Assembly (NCBI GenBank): GCA_902773195.1
Contig: CACYDL010000254.1
Location: 1-6,346 of the forward strand
DNA: 6,346 nucleotides
Direction of reading: 5' to 3'
Origin: an uncultured Lachnospiraceae bacterium
GTDB lineage: Bacteria; Bacillota_A; Clostridia; Lachnospirales; Lachnospiraceae
A program made the position numbers and the translations under genes. The notes below the pieces were generated by a model. The model saw only the letters and a list, made by a program, of their open reading frames with translations, made no database searches and was not told the origin of the DNA. This document shows positions 1 through 6,102 of the stretch, piece after piece. Each line of letters begins with the position of its first letter. The first letter of the stretch is position 1.

Positions 1-471
1 CTGAAGGAAGTCTTCCGGAAATGCTACTCCAAGGATCCGGAAAGCCCCCGCGCAAAAGTCAACTGCTACGGTGCCAACGACGTGCAGGAAGGCGTTGCGA
101 TCATGTGGAAAGAGAACGTGGACGTTTCCATCACCGGGAATTCCACCAACCCGACCCGTTTCCAGCACCCGGTGGCGGGCACCTACAAGAAGGAGCGCGT
201 TGAAGCCGGCAAGAAGTACTTCTCCGTGGCTTCCGGCGGCGGCACAGGCCGTACCCTTCATCCGGACAACATGGCAGCCGGCCCGGCTTCCTACGGTATG
301 ACGGATACCATGGGCCGTATGCACAGCGACGCCCAGTTCGCAGGTTCTTCTTCCGTTCCCGCGCACGTGGAGATGATGGGTCTCATCGGCGCAGGCAACA
401 ACCCGATGGTCGGCATGACGGTTTCCACCGCTGTTTCGATCGAAGAAGCGGCCAAGGCCGGGAAGTTCTGA
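1..471 (+). CDS. GGGtGRT family protein, C-terminal part (5' end outside window)
   Basis: The open frame enters at base 1 without a start codon and runs 156 residues to a TGA at 469-471. It carries the signature Ser-Gly-Gly-Gly-Thr-Gly-Arg-Thr (fragment residues 78-85), which names the GGGtGRT protein family. That family is widespread in anaerobic bacteria and archaea and has no settled function. Other visible features are a Gly/Ala/Met-rich stretch (about 86-140, including MGLIGAGNNPMVGMT) and a Lys-rich C-terminus ending in AAKAGKF. No membrane segment or signal peptide is seen. The family is usually about twice this length, as I recall it, so the N-terminal half lies upstream. Codon choice is strongly biased to C-ending codons such as AAC, TTC and GGC, which suggests high expression (inference). 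A hairpin starts about 27 bases after the stop, so the transcript probably ends there. The family call is confident; the function is unknown. Confidence 0.9.
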   Translation: MKEVFRKCYSKDPESPRAKVNCYGANDVQEGVAIMWKENVDVSITGNSTNPTRFQHPVAGTYKKERVEAGKKYFSVASGGGTGRTLHPDNMAAGPASYGMTDTMGRMHSDAQFAGSSSVPAHVEMMGLIGAGNNPMVGMTVSTAVSIEEAAKAGKF

Positions 472-497
472 TTTTTCACAACAGAATTAGCATTTAC

Positions 498-528
498 AGG
501 ATGCACAGGAGCCTATCCTGTGCATCCT
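498..528 (+). terminator. Perfect 13-bp inverted repeat, probable intrinsic terminator
   Basis: The left arm AGGATGCACAGGA (498-510) is perfectly complementary to the right arm TCCTGTGCATCCT (516-528) across a 5-base loop. It sits 26 bases past the stop of the GGGtGRT gene and ahead of the next gene, which is where a terminator is expected. The weak point is the tail. The bases after the stem are only moderately T-rich (CTGTATCAGGGGTGTTTCT) and lack a clean T-run. It could instead stabilise the 3' end of the upstream mRNA or be an operator-like dyad. Confidence 0.55.
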
Positions 529-550
529 CTGTATCAGGGGTGTTTCTCTG

Positions 551-607
551 CCGGTTTTCTTCTGTCCTCAGACTGGTTTTCTTCTTTCTGTTCTCAGACT
601 GGTTTTC
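551..607 (+). repeat. Short tandem direct repeat, 22-bp core, 26-bp period
   Basis: Two copies of a 22-base unit ending in CAGACTGGTTTTC lie at 560-581 and 586-607. They differ at one position (C566 against T592) and are separated by TTCT. A partial third copy precedes them: CCGGTTTTCTTCTG at 551-564 resembles the start of the unit. A degenerate echo, CCGGCTTTCAGACAGGG, follows at 611-627. The tract is strongly pyrimidine-rich on the + strand and lies in the non-coding gap before the radical SAM gene. It looks like slippage-type duplication. A regulatory role is possible but nothing seen demands it. Confidence 0.7.
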
Positions 608-701
608 GCGCCGGCTTTCAGACAGGGACGGCGATTGTTCCGGGGATGGACGGCGGAGCGGCAGGGGACACAGGGCTTCAGATAAGGCAGGGTTCCATAC
701 A

Positions 702-1826
702 ATGAGCGGAAAATTTGATATCCAGGAATATATGACGCGTGGCGTGGAGCGGGTCGTGTCGGACGCGCTGAAAGCGACGCTGAACAATCCGAGAGAGAGC
801 CTGTACATGGCAAAGTTTGCGCTGGCCAGCCGCGCCGCCTCAAAAAAGCGGAGGGCTTCGGAGGACGCGGGAGAGCACATACCGCCGTTTCTGATCGCCA
901 GCATCACCAGTCAGTGCAACCTGCACTGCGCGGGTTGTTATTCCCGCTGCAATCACGCGACCACGGATACCGAGCCTGTGAAGCAGCTCGCCGATGAGGA
1001 CTGGCTGCGCATTTTCGAGGAAGCGGACGAGCTTGGGATCAGTTTTATTCTGCTGGCGGGCGGAGAGCCTCTGCTCCGGCGCGGCGTGATCGAGGCCGCC
1101 GGCAGGAAGCCCGGTATTCTCTTCCCTGTTTTTACAAACGGAATCTACATGGATGAGCGCTATTACGCCCTGTTTGACCGCTGCCGGAACCTGATCCCCA
1201 TCATGAGCATCGAGGGAGAGCGGGAGGTCACGGATTCGAGACGCGGCGAGGGCGTGTACGACAAGCTGATCGCCAACATGGAGGAATTTCACCGGAGAAA
1301 GCTGATTTTCGGCACATCCGTGACGGTGACGACGCAGAACCTCCGGGAGGTTTCCTCGGACGCGTTCCTGAAGAAGCTGTCAGACCGGGGCTGCAGGGCG
1401 GTCATTTTCGTGGAATTCGTGCCGGTCACCGACGACAGCAGGGAGCTGGCGCCAGGCGATGAGGAGAGAGCGTATCTGAAGGATGAAATCGACCGTCTGA
1501 GGCGGGAACATCCCGAGATGGTTTACATCTCCTTCCCGGGCGACGAGAAAAGCTCCGGCGGCTGCGTGGCCGCGGGACGCGGGTTCTTCCATATCAACTC
1601 TCACGGCGGCGCCGAGCCCTGCCCGTTTTCGCCGTATTCCGACATCAACGTCAGAAATATGTCCCTCCGGGAGGCCGTAAAATCGCCACTGTTTGAGGCT
1701 CTGCGCGAAGGGGACGCCCTGAAGGACGACCATGGCGGCGGCTGCGTGCTGTACGAAAAGAGAGACCTGGTGGAGGCCCTTCTCGCGGAAAGCACGCGAA
1801 GAACTACAGAACGAAACGGAGACTGA
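702..1826 (+). CDS. Radical SAM enzyme with C-terminal SPASM/twitch-like cysteines
   Basis: Predicted 374-residue cytosolic enzyme that would cleave S-adenosylmethionine through a 4Fe-4S cluster to start radical chemistry. The substrate is unknown. The cluster motif is Cys72-x3-Cys76-x2-Cys79 (CNLHCAGC), with a further Cys83. A SAM-binding AGGEPL motif is at 119-124 and FTNG at 144-147. The C-terminal third has GGC288, then FFHINSHGGAEPCPFSPYSD around Cys307, and GGGC348, spaced like ligands of an auxiliary Fe-S cluster in SPASM/twitch proteins (inference). The first 60 residues are helical and basic. The ATG at 702 was chosen because conserved-looking sequence starts there, with AGGG at 689-692 nine bases upstream. 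The frame is open upstream to about 501, but that stretch crosses the hairpin and the pyrimidine repeats and does not look coding. The gene ends 8 bases before the hydrolase gene and is probably cotranscribed with it. Family call confident, reaction unknown. Confidence 0.88.
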   Translation: MSGKFDIQEYMTRGVERVVSDALKATLNNPRESLYMAKFALASRAASKKRRASEDAGEHIPPFLIASITSQCNLHCAGCYSRCNHATTDTEPVKQLADEDWLRIFEEADELGISFILLAGGEPLLRRGVIEAAGRKPGILFPVFTNGIYMDERYYALFDRCRNLIPIMSIEGEREVTDSRRGEGVYDKLIANMEEFHRRKLIFGTSVTVTTQNLREVSSDAFLKKLSDRGCRAVIFVEFVPVTDDSRELAPGDEERAYLKDEIDRLRREHPEMVYISFPGDEKSSGGCVAAGRGFFHINSHGGAEPCPFSPYSDINVRNMSLREAVKSPLFEALREGDALKDDHGGGCVLYEKRDLVEALLAESTRRTTERNGD

Positions 1827-1830
1827 GGTG
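1825..1830 (+). promoter_or_regulatory. Ribosome binding site of the hydrolase gene, overlapping the upstream stop
   Basis: GAGGTG overlaps the radical SAM gene's TGA (1824-1826) and lies four bases before the ATG at 1835. This supports that start and suggests translational coupling of the two genes. Confidence 0.65.
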
Positions 1831-1834
1831 GATC

Positions 1835-2920
1835 ATGAAGAAAGTGAAGTCCGGGAAAAAGAAAATCCTGTGGATCATTCTCCCCTGCATCCTGATACTG
1901 GCGGTCATGGGATGGTGGTGGTTTTCGGTCCGCATCTACAACGAGAATTTTGACAGGCGCTTCGAGAGCTACGAGCCTCTGCTGTTCAGAACAGAGGATT
2001 TCGAGGGACTTCAGAGGACGAAGTATGAGTTTCCCTCGGATAAAGGGCAGATGCTGACCGGATATCTGTACAGCGCCGGCGAGGACCAGAAGAAGGGCCT
2101 TCTGGTGATAGCCCATGGCTTCGGCGCAGGCCACAACTCCTATATGGACTGCGCGGATTATTTCGCCCGGCATGGCTACCTTGTCTTTGCCTACGACGCC
2201 ACGGGAAATGATGAGAGTGAGGGCAGCGGCGTCGGCGGCATACCGCAGGGGCCGATCGACCTGGATCACGCCATTTCTTTCCTGGAGGAGAGCGGTCAGT
2301 TCCCGGATCTTCCCATCGTCCTGTTCGGGCACAGCTGGGGCGGATACAGCGTCTGCAGTGTTCTGACCTTTCACCCCGAAGTCCGGGCGGTCATCGAGTG
2401 CTCCGGCTGCAACCGCTCCTCGGATCTGTTTGAGGCAGGCGGAAAGGAGCAGGCCGGCAGCGTGATCTATACGATGATGCCGTTTATCAGGCTGCATGAA
2501 CGGATCAAATACGGCAGGTACGCCTCCAATACCGCCATGGACGGCTTCGCCGCGAGCGGCGCGGCCGTTATGATCGTCCACAGCGAAGATGACGACGTGG
2601 TTCCGATCGGCTATGGCTATGACCTTTTCTACAGGAACTATAAGGACGATCCGCGCTTTACGTTTCTTCATTTCGATGACAGAGGACACAACTACATACT
2701 GAACAATCAGGAGTACGTCGACGAGTTTAACGCGAAGTATGAGGAGTGGCGCGGGACGCTCGACTACGACTACAACGCGGCGGACAATAAGGAGCGGTTC
2801 GCTGAGGACAGAGCGGAGTACTTCCGCGCGAACCTGGACAGAGAGAAGTACAGCCGGATGCTGGACGAGGAGCTCTTCGAGCGGTTTCTGAGCTTCTATG
2901 ACGAGCATCTGAGCGACTGA
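1835..2920 (+). CDS. Membrane-anchored alpha/beta hydrolase (serine hydrolase)
   Basis: Predicted 361-residue serine hydrolase; whether it acts as an esterase, lipase or peptidase cannot be read from sequence. A very basic start (MKKVKSGKKK) precedes one hydrophobic segment (about 11-31), so it is probably an N-in membrane anchor or uncleaved signal with the catalytic domain outside the cell. Alpha/beta hydrolase landmarks appear in order: HGFG oxyanion-region motif (94-97), GHSWGG nucleophile elbow (165-170, Ser167), HSEDDDVVP (249-257, probable acid Asp253) and DDRGH (281-285, catalytic His285). The set is complete, so the enzyme should be active. After about residue 300 comes a Tyr/Glu/Arg-rich, probably helical tail with no recognised domain. 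It follows the radical SAM gene by 8 bases. The frame closes with TGA, TAG and TAA in direct succession (2918-2926). The family is large, so the substrate is open. Confidence 0.88.
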   Translation: MKKVKSGKKKILWIILPCILILAVMGWWWFSVRIYNENFDRRFESYEPLLFRTEDFEGLQRTKYEFPSDKGQMLTGYLYSAGEDQKKGLLVIAHGFGAGHNSYMDCADYFARHGYLVFAYDATGNDESEGSGVGGIPQGPIDLDHAISFLEESGQFPDLPIVLFGHSWGGYSVCSVLTFHPEVRAVIECSGCNRSSDLFEAGGKEQAGSVIYTMMPFIRLHERIKYGRYASNTAMDGFAASGAAVMIVHSEDDDVVPIGYGYDLFYRNYKDDPRFTFLHFDDRGHNYILNNQEYVDEFNAKYEEWRGTLDYDYNAADNKERFAEDRAEYFRANLDREKYSRMLDEELFERFLSFYDEHLSD

Positions 2921-2967
2921 TAGTAAGGGAATATACATAGTCAGAAGAAGTTTCAGAACAATGTTTC

Positions 2968-2971
2968 GGAG
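2968..2971 (+). promoter_or_regulatory. Ribosome binding site deciding the ATP-grasp start
   Basis: GGAG lies eight bases before the ATG at 2980. An in-frame GTG at 2971 would begin inside this element and has no good site of its own at the right distance. The ATG is therefore preferred. Confidence 0.6.
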
Positions 2972-2979
2972 TGTCAGAC

Positions 2980-3930
2980 ATGAATCTGGAGACAGTTCTT
3001 ACGAGAGCCGGAAAATTCAATACCAATATCAGGAAACACCTGAATGAAAAGCATGCGGCAGGAATCTGGTTAAGTGAGCTCTACTGTTACTGTCGGTACG
3101 GATGTTCGCCCGATGATTATTTCAGATATCAGTTTTACAGGAAATCCGGATATGAGAGAAACAAGTTTATCACATACAGGCGAAGCCGTAGAATCATAAA
3201 ACAGTATAATGACACGAAAGAAGCGGAGTATTTATACAATAAGACCCGTTTCAATACGCTTTTCGCTGATTTTATTAACAGAGACTGGATTAATGCAGGC
3301 GAATGCACCCGGGCTGAATTTGACGCATTTCTAAGGAAACACAGAGAGGTGCTGATGAAACCCCTTTTGGGAGGCCAGGGAAAAGGAATCTATAAACTGA
3401 CCTTCTCTGAATTATCCGGGAACAAGGAGAATCATTTTCAGGGGTATATTGCCGAGGAGATTATCAGACAGCACCACGAATTGAGCCGGCTGAATCCATC
3501 TTCCGTCAATACTGTCAGGGTTATGACATTTATGGGGAAAGCGATTGCCGGCGCTCTGCGAATCGGAGGAACGGGAGCGTTGGTGGACAATCTGCATTCC
3601 AACGGGGTGTGTGCGCATCTTGACCTGGAAACCGGAATGATTGATTCTCCATGTATTAACAATGATCTGGAGTGTTTTCTGTTTCATCCCGGCACCGGAA
3701 CTCAATTAATTGGTTTCAAAGTTCCTGATTGGGAAGCAGTTATAGCAACAGCGGAAAAAGCCGCGGCAATGGTGCCGCATGTTCAATATATCGGCTGGGA
3801 TATAGCGGTTACAGAAAATGGCCCGGAATTGATTGAAGGAAATGAAGACCCAGGACATGACGTGGTTCAGATGATTGCTCAAACCGGGTTATATGAAGAA
3901 ATCAGAAGGATGGAAAAACAGAAGAGCTGA
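2980..3930 (+). CDS. ATP-grasp protein of the sugar-transfer-associated type
   Basis: Predicted 316-residue cytosolic ATP-grasp enzyme, a fold that joins a carboxylate to an amine or thiol through an acyl-phosphate. It resembles the sugar-transfer-associated ATP-grasp family (Pfam ATPgrasp_ST), usually found among polysaccharide or glycoconjugate genes; its substrate is not established. Visible motifs are MKPLLGGQGKGIYKL (126-140, ATP-binding lysine and glycine loop), SSVNTVRVMTF (174-184), VDNLHSNGVCAHLDLETG (202-219), HPGTG (236-240), and WDIAV with GPELIEGNEDPGHDVVQ (273-297). Glu286 and Asn288 are the likely metal ligands. The N-terminal 100 residues are Tyr/Arg/Lys-rich, as in this family. 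An alternative GTG start at 2971 would add three residues. It is clearly AT-richer than its neighbours: five counted 60-base lines gave 35, 35, 40, 40 and 53% GC. That suggests horizontal acquisition. No glycosyltransferase gene is in view. Confidence 0.85.
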   Translation: MNLETVLTRAGKFNTNIRKHLNEKHAAGIWLSELYCYCRYGCSPDDYFRYQFYRKSGYERNKFITYRRSRRIIKQYNDTKEAEYLYNKTRFNTLFADFINRDWINAGECTRAEFDAFLRKHREVLMKPLLGGQGKGIYKLTFSELSGNKENHFQGYIAEEIIRQHHELSRLNPSSVNTVRVMTFMGKAIAGALRIGGTGALVDNLHSNGVCAHLDLETGMIDSPCINNDLECFLFHPGTGTQLIGFKVPDWEAVIATAEKAAAMVPHVQYIGWDIAVTENGPELIEGNEDPGHDVVQMIAQTGLYEEIRRMEKQKS

Positions 3931-3939
3931 CGAGGCAAG

Positions 3940-5580
3940 ATGATGAATGCTAACAAGATCGCTGACATACACTGTCCGGCCTGCGGGGCGCCGGCGGCCT
4001 ATGACATCCGCAGCGGCGTCTACGCCTGTCAGTACTGCGGCGGTAAAGTCACGGTGAGTGAGTCGCAGGAGGAGAAGCGGGGATTTCGGGAATGGCAGCG
4101 CAGCCGCCTCCGGGAGTCCGCGGCAGACTACCACCTGATGCGCGCCGCCTGTTCCGGATGCGGAGCGGAGGTCATCTTCGAGGAAAACGAAGCGCTGGCA
4201 GAATGCGCCTTCTGCGGCCGGACGCTCATCAGAAAGAAATACCTGCACAAAAAGGATCTGCCTGAGACCGTCATCCCCTTTCAGATCACGGAAAAGGAAG
4301 CCCGGGAGCTCCTCTCCCGCTGGTGCGAAGAGAACCGCGGGAAGAAAGAGGCGAAGCGGCTCAGCGGCAGAACGGATGAAGTAAAAGGATTCTATCTTCC
4401 CTATGAGTTTCTGCGGGGGCCGGTCTCCTGTCGTGTGAAACGCTGTGCCGGCGGCAGAGAATATACGTGCGGAGGATTTGTCGACGAGGTGTTCGTCAAC
4501 TGTTCCGGACAGCTCGACAATCTGCTGCTGGACGGCATGGAGCCCTTTGACGTGGACGCGCTGACCGGATTCGATTTTGCTTATGTCGCGGGACACCGCG
4601 TGAAGACGGGCGATATCTCCGGCAAAGAACTGGAGCGGCGTGTCCGCGAGGAAGTAGGAGAGTCCTATACGCCCGCCGTGCGGAAGGTGCTGGAGACCCG
4701 GGCCGTAAAGGTCGATGCGGATGTCTCCTCACTTCTCAGGATGCCCGCGCTGCTGCCGGTATATGTTCTCTCTGACGGAGATCTGATGGCGGCGGTCAAC
4801 GGTCAGACCGGAAAGGTCAGCGTACGTGCCCTTAAGCAGTCGTACTTCTTCTTCCTTCCCTGGTGGCTGAAGTCTGTTTTCGCGGTCATCGCCGTCAGCG
4901 CCGCCGCTTTTACGGGATTTTTCCTGGCAGGCGCCGGTATCAGACTGAGTCTTTTTCTGACGGCCGTCCTTGCTTTTTTTATCTTCATCGTCACCCTCGC
5001 CGCCTATAGTGATACGGAACATCTGAAGTTCCGCGTGGAGCGCGGCCATAAGGTCTTTACTTCCGGCGGCAGAGCCTTCGTCAGAAGGAACGGCGCGCTG
5101 ACAGAGACGAGTCCTCCCGAGCGGAGCGCGGCAGAACCGGTTTTCTTTGAGACGCTGGACGGAAAGAGGCAGGAGGTTGAGATCCGGTTTTCATCGCCCG
5201 CGCGCTTTGCCGGCATGCTGCTGACGGCGCTGACCGTGCTGTTTCTCCCGGTCATCTCGGCCCTCTTTCTGAACGGCTTTCGCATCTCGCAGCTGGATCT
5301 CCGCGGAAGCGCCGCCTGGTTCTGCATCTTTGTGCCGGTAATCCCGATTTATCTTCTGAAGTTCGGAGGAATCGAGCGGTACAGCAGACCGTGGATCTAC
5401 ACGGTGGCGCCGGACGGGAAGAAACGGAGGTACAGGGATCCGAAGGAGCCGCGCATGACCCCGAAGGACGTCGTGATTACGGTTCTGAAGCTGCTGATCA
5501 GACCGCCTGCCTGCCTCGCCGTATGGTTCGCCATCGCCTGCTTCTGCGCGATGACCTACCTGACCGCGTTTGGCTTATAA
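3940..5580 (+). CDS. Membrane protein with two N-terminal zinc ribbons
   Basis: Predicted 546-residue protein of unknown function. The N-terminus carries two zinc ribbons: Cys12-x2-Cys15 with Cys30-x2-Cys33 (CPACG, CQYCG), and Cys71-x2-Cys74 with Cys89-x2-Cys92 (CSGCG, CAFCG). The middle region has VIPFQITEKEA (111-121), a Cys-containing beta-rich part (about 150-190) and LLPVYVLSDG followed by VNGQTGKV (271-293). These are seen in clostridial and actinobacterial proteins annotated as zinc-ribbon or TFIIB-type zinc-ribbon proteins. Hydrophobic segments follow at about 311-333, 336-355, 423-445, 458-475 and 523-545. Two soluble stretches (about 356-420 and 476-515) separate them. The zinc ribbons are probably cytosolic. 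GAGG at 3932-3935 is 4 bases from the ATG at 3940 and 7 from the ATG at 3943, so translation may start at the second Met. It begins 9 bases after the ATP-grasp stop. No enzyme signature was seen. Confidence 0.82.
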   Translation: MMNANKIADIHCPACGAPAAYDIRSGVYACQYCGGKVTVSESQEEKRGFREWQRSRLRESAADYHLMRAACSGCGAEVIFEENEALAECAFCGRTLIRKKYLHKKDLPETVIPFQITEKEARELLSRWCEENRGKKEAKRLSGRTDEVKGFYLPYEFLRGPVSCRVKRCAGGREYTCGGFVDEVFVNCSGQLDNLLLDGMEPFDVDALTGFDFAYVAGHRVKTGDISGKELERRVREEVGESYTPAVRKVLETRAVKVDADVSSLLRMPALLPVYVLSDGDLMAAVNGQTGKVSVRALKQSYFFFLPWWLKSVFAVIAVSAAAFTGFFLAGAGIRLSLFLTAVLAFFIFIVTLAAYSDTEHLKFRVERGHKVFTSGGRAFVRRNGALTETSPPERSAAEPVFFETLDGKRQEVEIRFSSPARFAGMLLTALTVLFLPVISALFLNGFRISQLDLRGSAAWFCIFVPVIPIYLLKFGGIERYSRPWIYTVAPDGKKRRYRDPKEPRMTPKDVVITVLKLLIRPPACLAVWFAIACFCAMTYLTAFGL

Positions 5581-5614
5581 CGCCGGCGGACGCTGCCTTC
5601 CGTCGCAGCCCGAT

Positions 5615-5623
5615 AAGGAGGAG
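5615..5623 (+). promoter_or_regulatory. Strong ribosome binding site of the C-GCAxxG-C-C gene
   Basis: AAGGAGGAG is a near-consensus Shine-Dalgarno sequence, with AAGGAGG ending five bases before the ATG at 5627. It rules out the in-frame ATG at 5570, which lies inside the preceding gene. Confidence 0.8.
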
Positions 5624-5626
5624 AGT

Positions 5627-6082
5627 ATGACTCACAAGGAAAAAGCCCTGGAATTATTCAGCAGGAAATTCCACTGTTCCCAGGCTGTCCTGGCGGCCTT
5701 CGCCGGGGATTGCGGCCTGACGGAGAAACAGGCGCTGATGCTGGGCTCCTGCTTTGGGAGCGGGATGAGAAGGGGAGAGGTCTGCGGCGCCTGTGTGGGA
5801 GCGCTGATGGTACTCGGGGCGCTGTACGGCCAGTATGACAAGTCTGATCCAGGGAGCAGGGAGAGGGCAAATGAAGTAAATGATAAGATGATGGATGGAT
5901 TCTCTGCGGTTTCCGGCTCCTATATCTGCAACGATCTGCTGAAGTGCGACATCTCGACCCCGGAAGGGGCCGCCTGTGCGATGGAACATAACCTTTTTAC
6001 GGATTTCTGTCCGCAGATGGTCGCCAACGCCGTGGACGTACTGGAGCGGATCATCGCGGAACAGGACGCAAAGCGGGATTGA
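5627..6082 (+). CDS. C-GCAxxG-C-C family protein, probable redox/metal-binding
   Basis: Predicted 151-residue soluble protein of the C_GCAxxG_C_C family, named for its spaced conserved cysteines. Visible are HCSQAVL (Cys17), a Gly-rich segment with SCFGSGMRRG (Cys42), the core EVCGACVGALMVLG (Cys53, Cys56), SYICNDLL (Cys101) with Cys107, Cys117, and DFCPQ (Cys128). Length and cysteine order fit a full-length family member. The family is common in anaerobes and is often suggested to bind a metal or cofactor or to do thiol redox chemistry; the actual function is not established. No signal peptide is seen; the hydrophobic core around 57-68 is short and part of the family motif. It follows the zinc-ribbon gene by 46 bases and precedes the MBL-fold hydrolase by 20 bases, so it is probably cotranscribed with the latter. 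The start is fixed by a strong ribosome binding site. Confidence 0.88.
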   Translation: MTHKEKALELFSRKFHCSQAVLAAFAGDCGLTEKQALMLGSCFGSGMRRGEVCGACVGALMVLGALYGQYDKSDPGSRERANEVNDKMMDGFSAVSGSYICNDLLKCDISTPEGAACAMEHNLFTDFCPQMVANAVDVLERIIAEQDAKRD

Positions 6083-6102
6083 GAGAAGGGAGCGATTTCG
6101 TC

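Noticed and set aside
501..701. N-terminal extension of the radical SAM gene starting at 501
   Set aside because: It would begin inside the 13-bp hairpin and read through the pyrimidine repeats, giving a Ser/Phe/Arg-rich low-complexity stretch. The ATG at 702 has a usable ribosome binding site and starts the plausible protein.
698..703. TACAAT as a -10 box for the radical SAM gene
   Set aside because: It overlaps the start codon, so transcription would begin inside the gene. No convincing promoter was found elsewhere in 472-701.
1883..1891. Possible lipoprotein cleavage site around Cys18 of the hydrolase (ILPC)
   Set aside because: The cysteine is in the middle of the hydrophobic segment, with strongly hydrophobic residues after it, which does not fit a lipobox at the end of a signal peptide.
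1601..2938. Long open frame of 445 codons on the minus strand opposite the hydrolase and the end of the radical SAM gene
   Set aside because: It lies antisense to two genes with clear family motifs, its product has no recognisable domain, and long antisense frames are expected where third codon positions are GC-rich.
2931..2940. TATACAT as a -10 element for a promoter of the ATP-grasp gene
   Set aside because: No matching -35 or extended -10 element is found at the right distance, so it cannot be told from general AT-richness.
3889..4596. 235-codon minus-strand frame opposite the zinc-ribbon gene
   Set aside because: The overlapping + strand gene has eight ordered zinc-ribbon cysteines and membrane segments, while the minus frame shows no domain and no good ribosome binding site.
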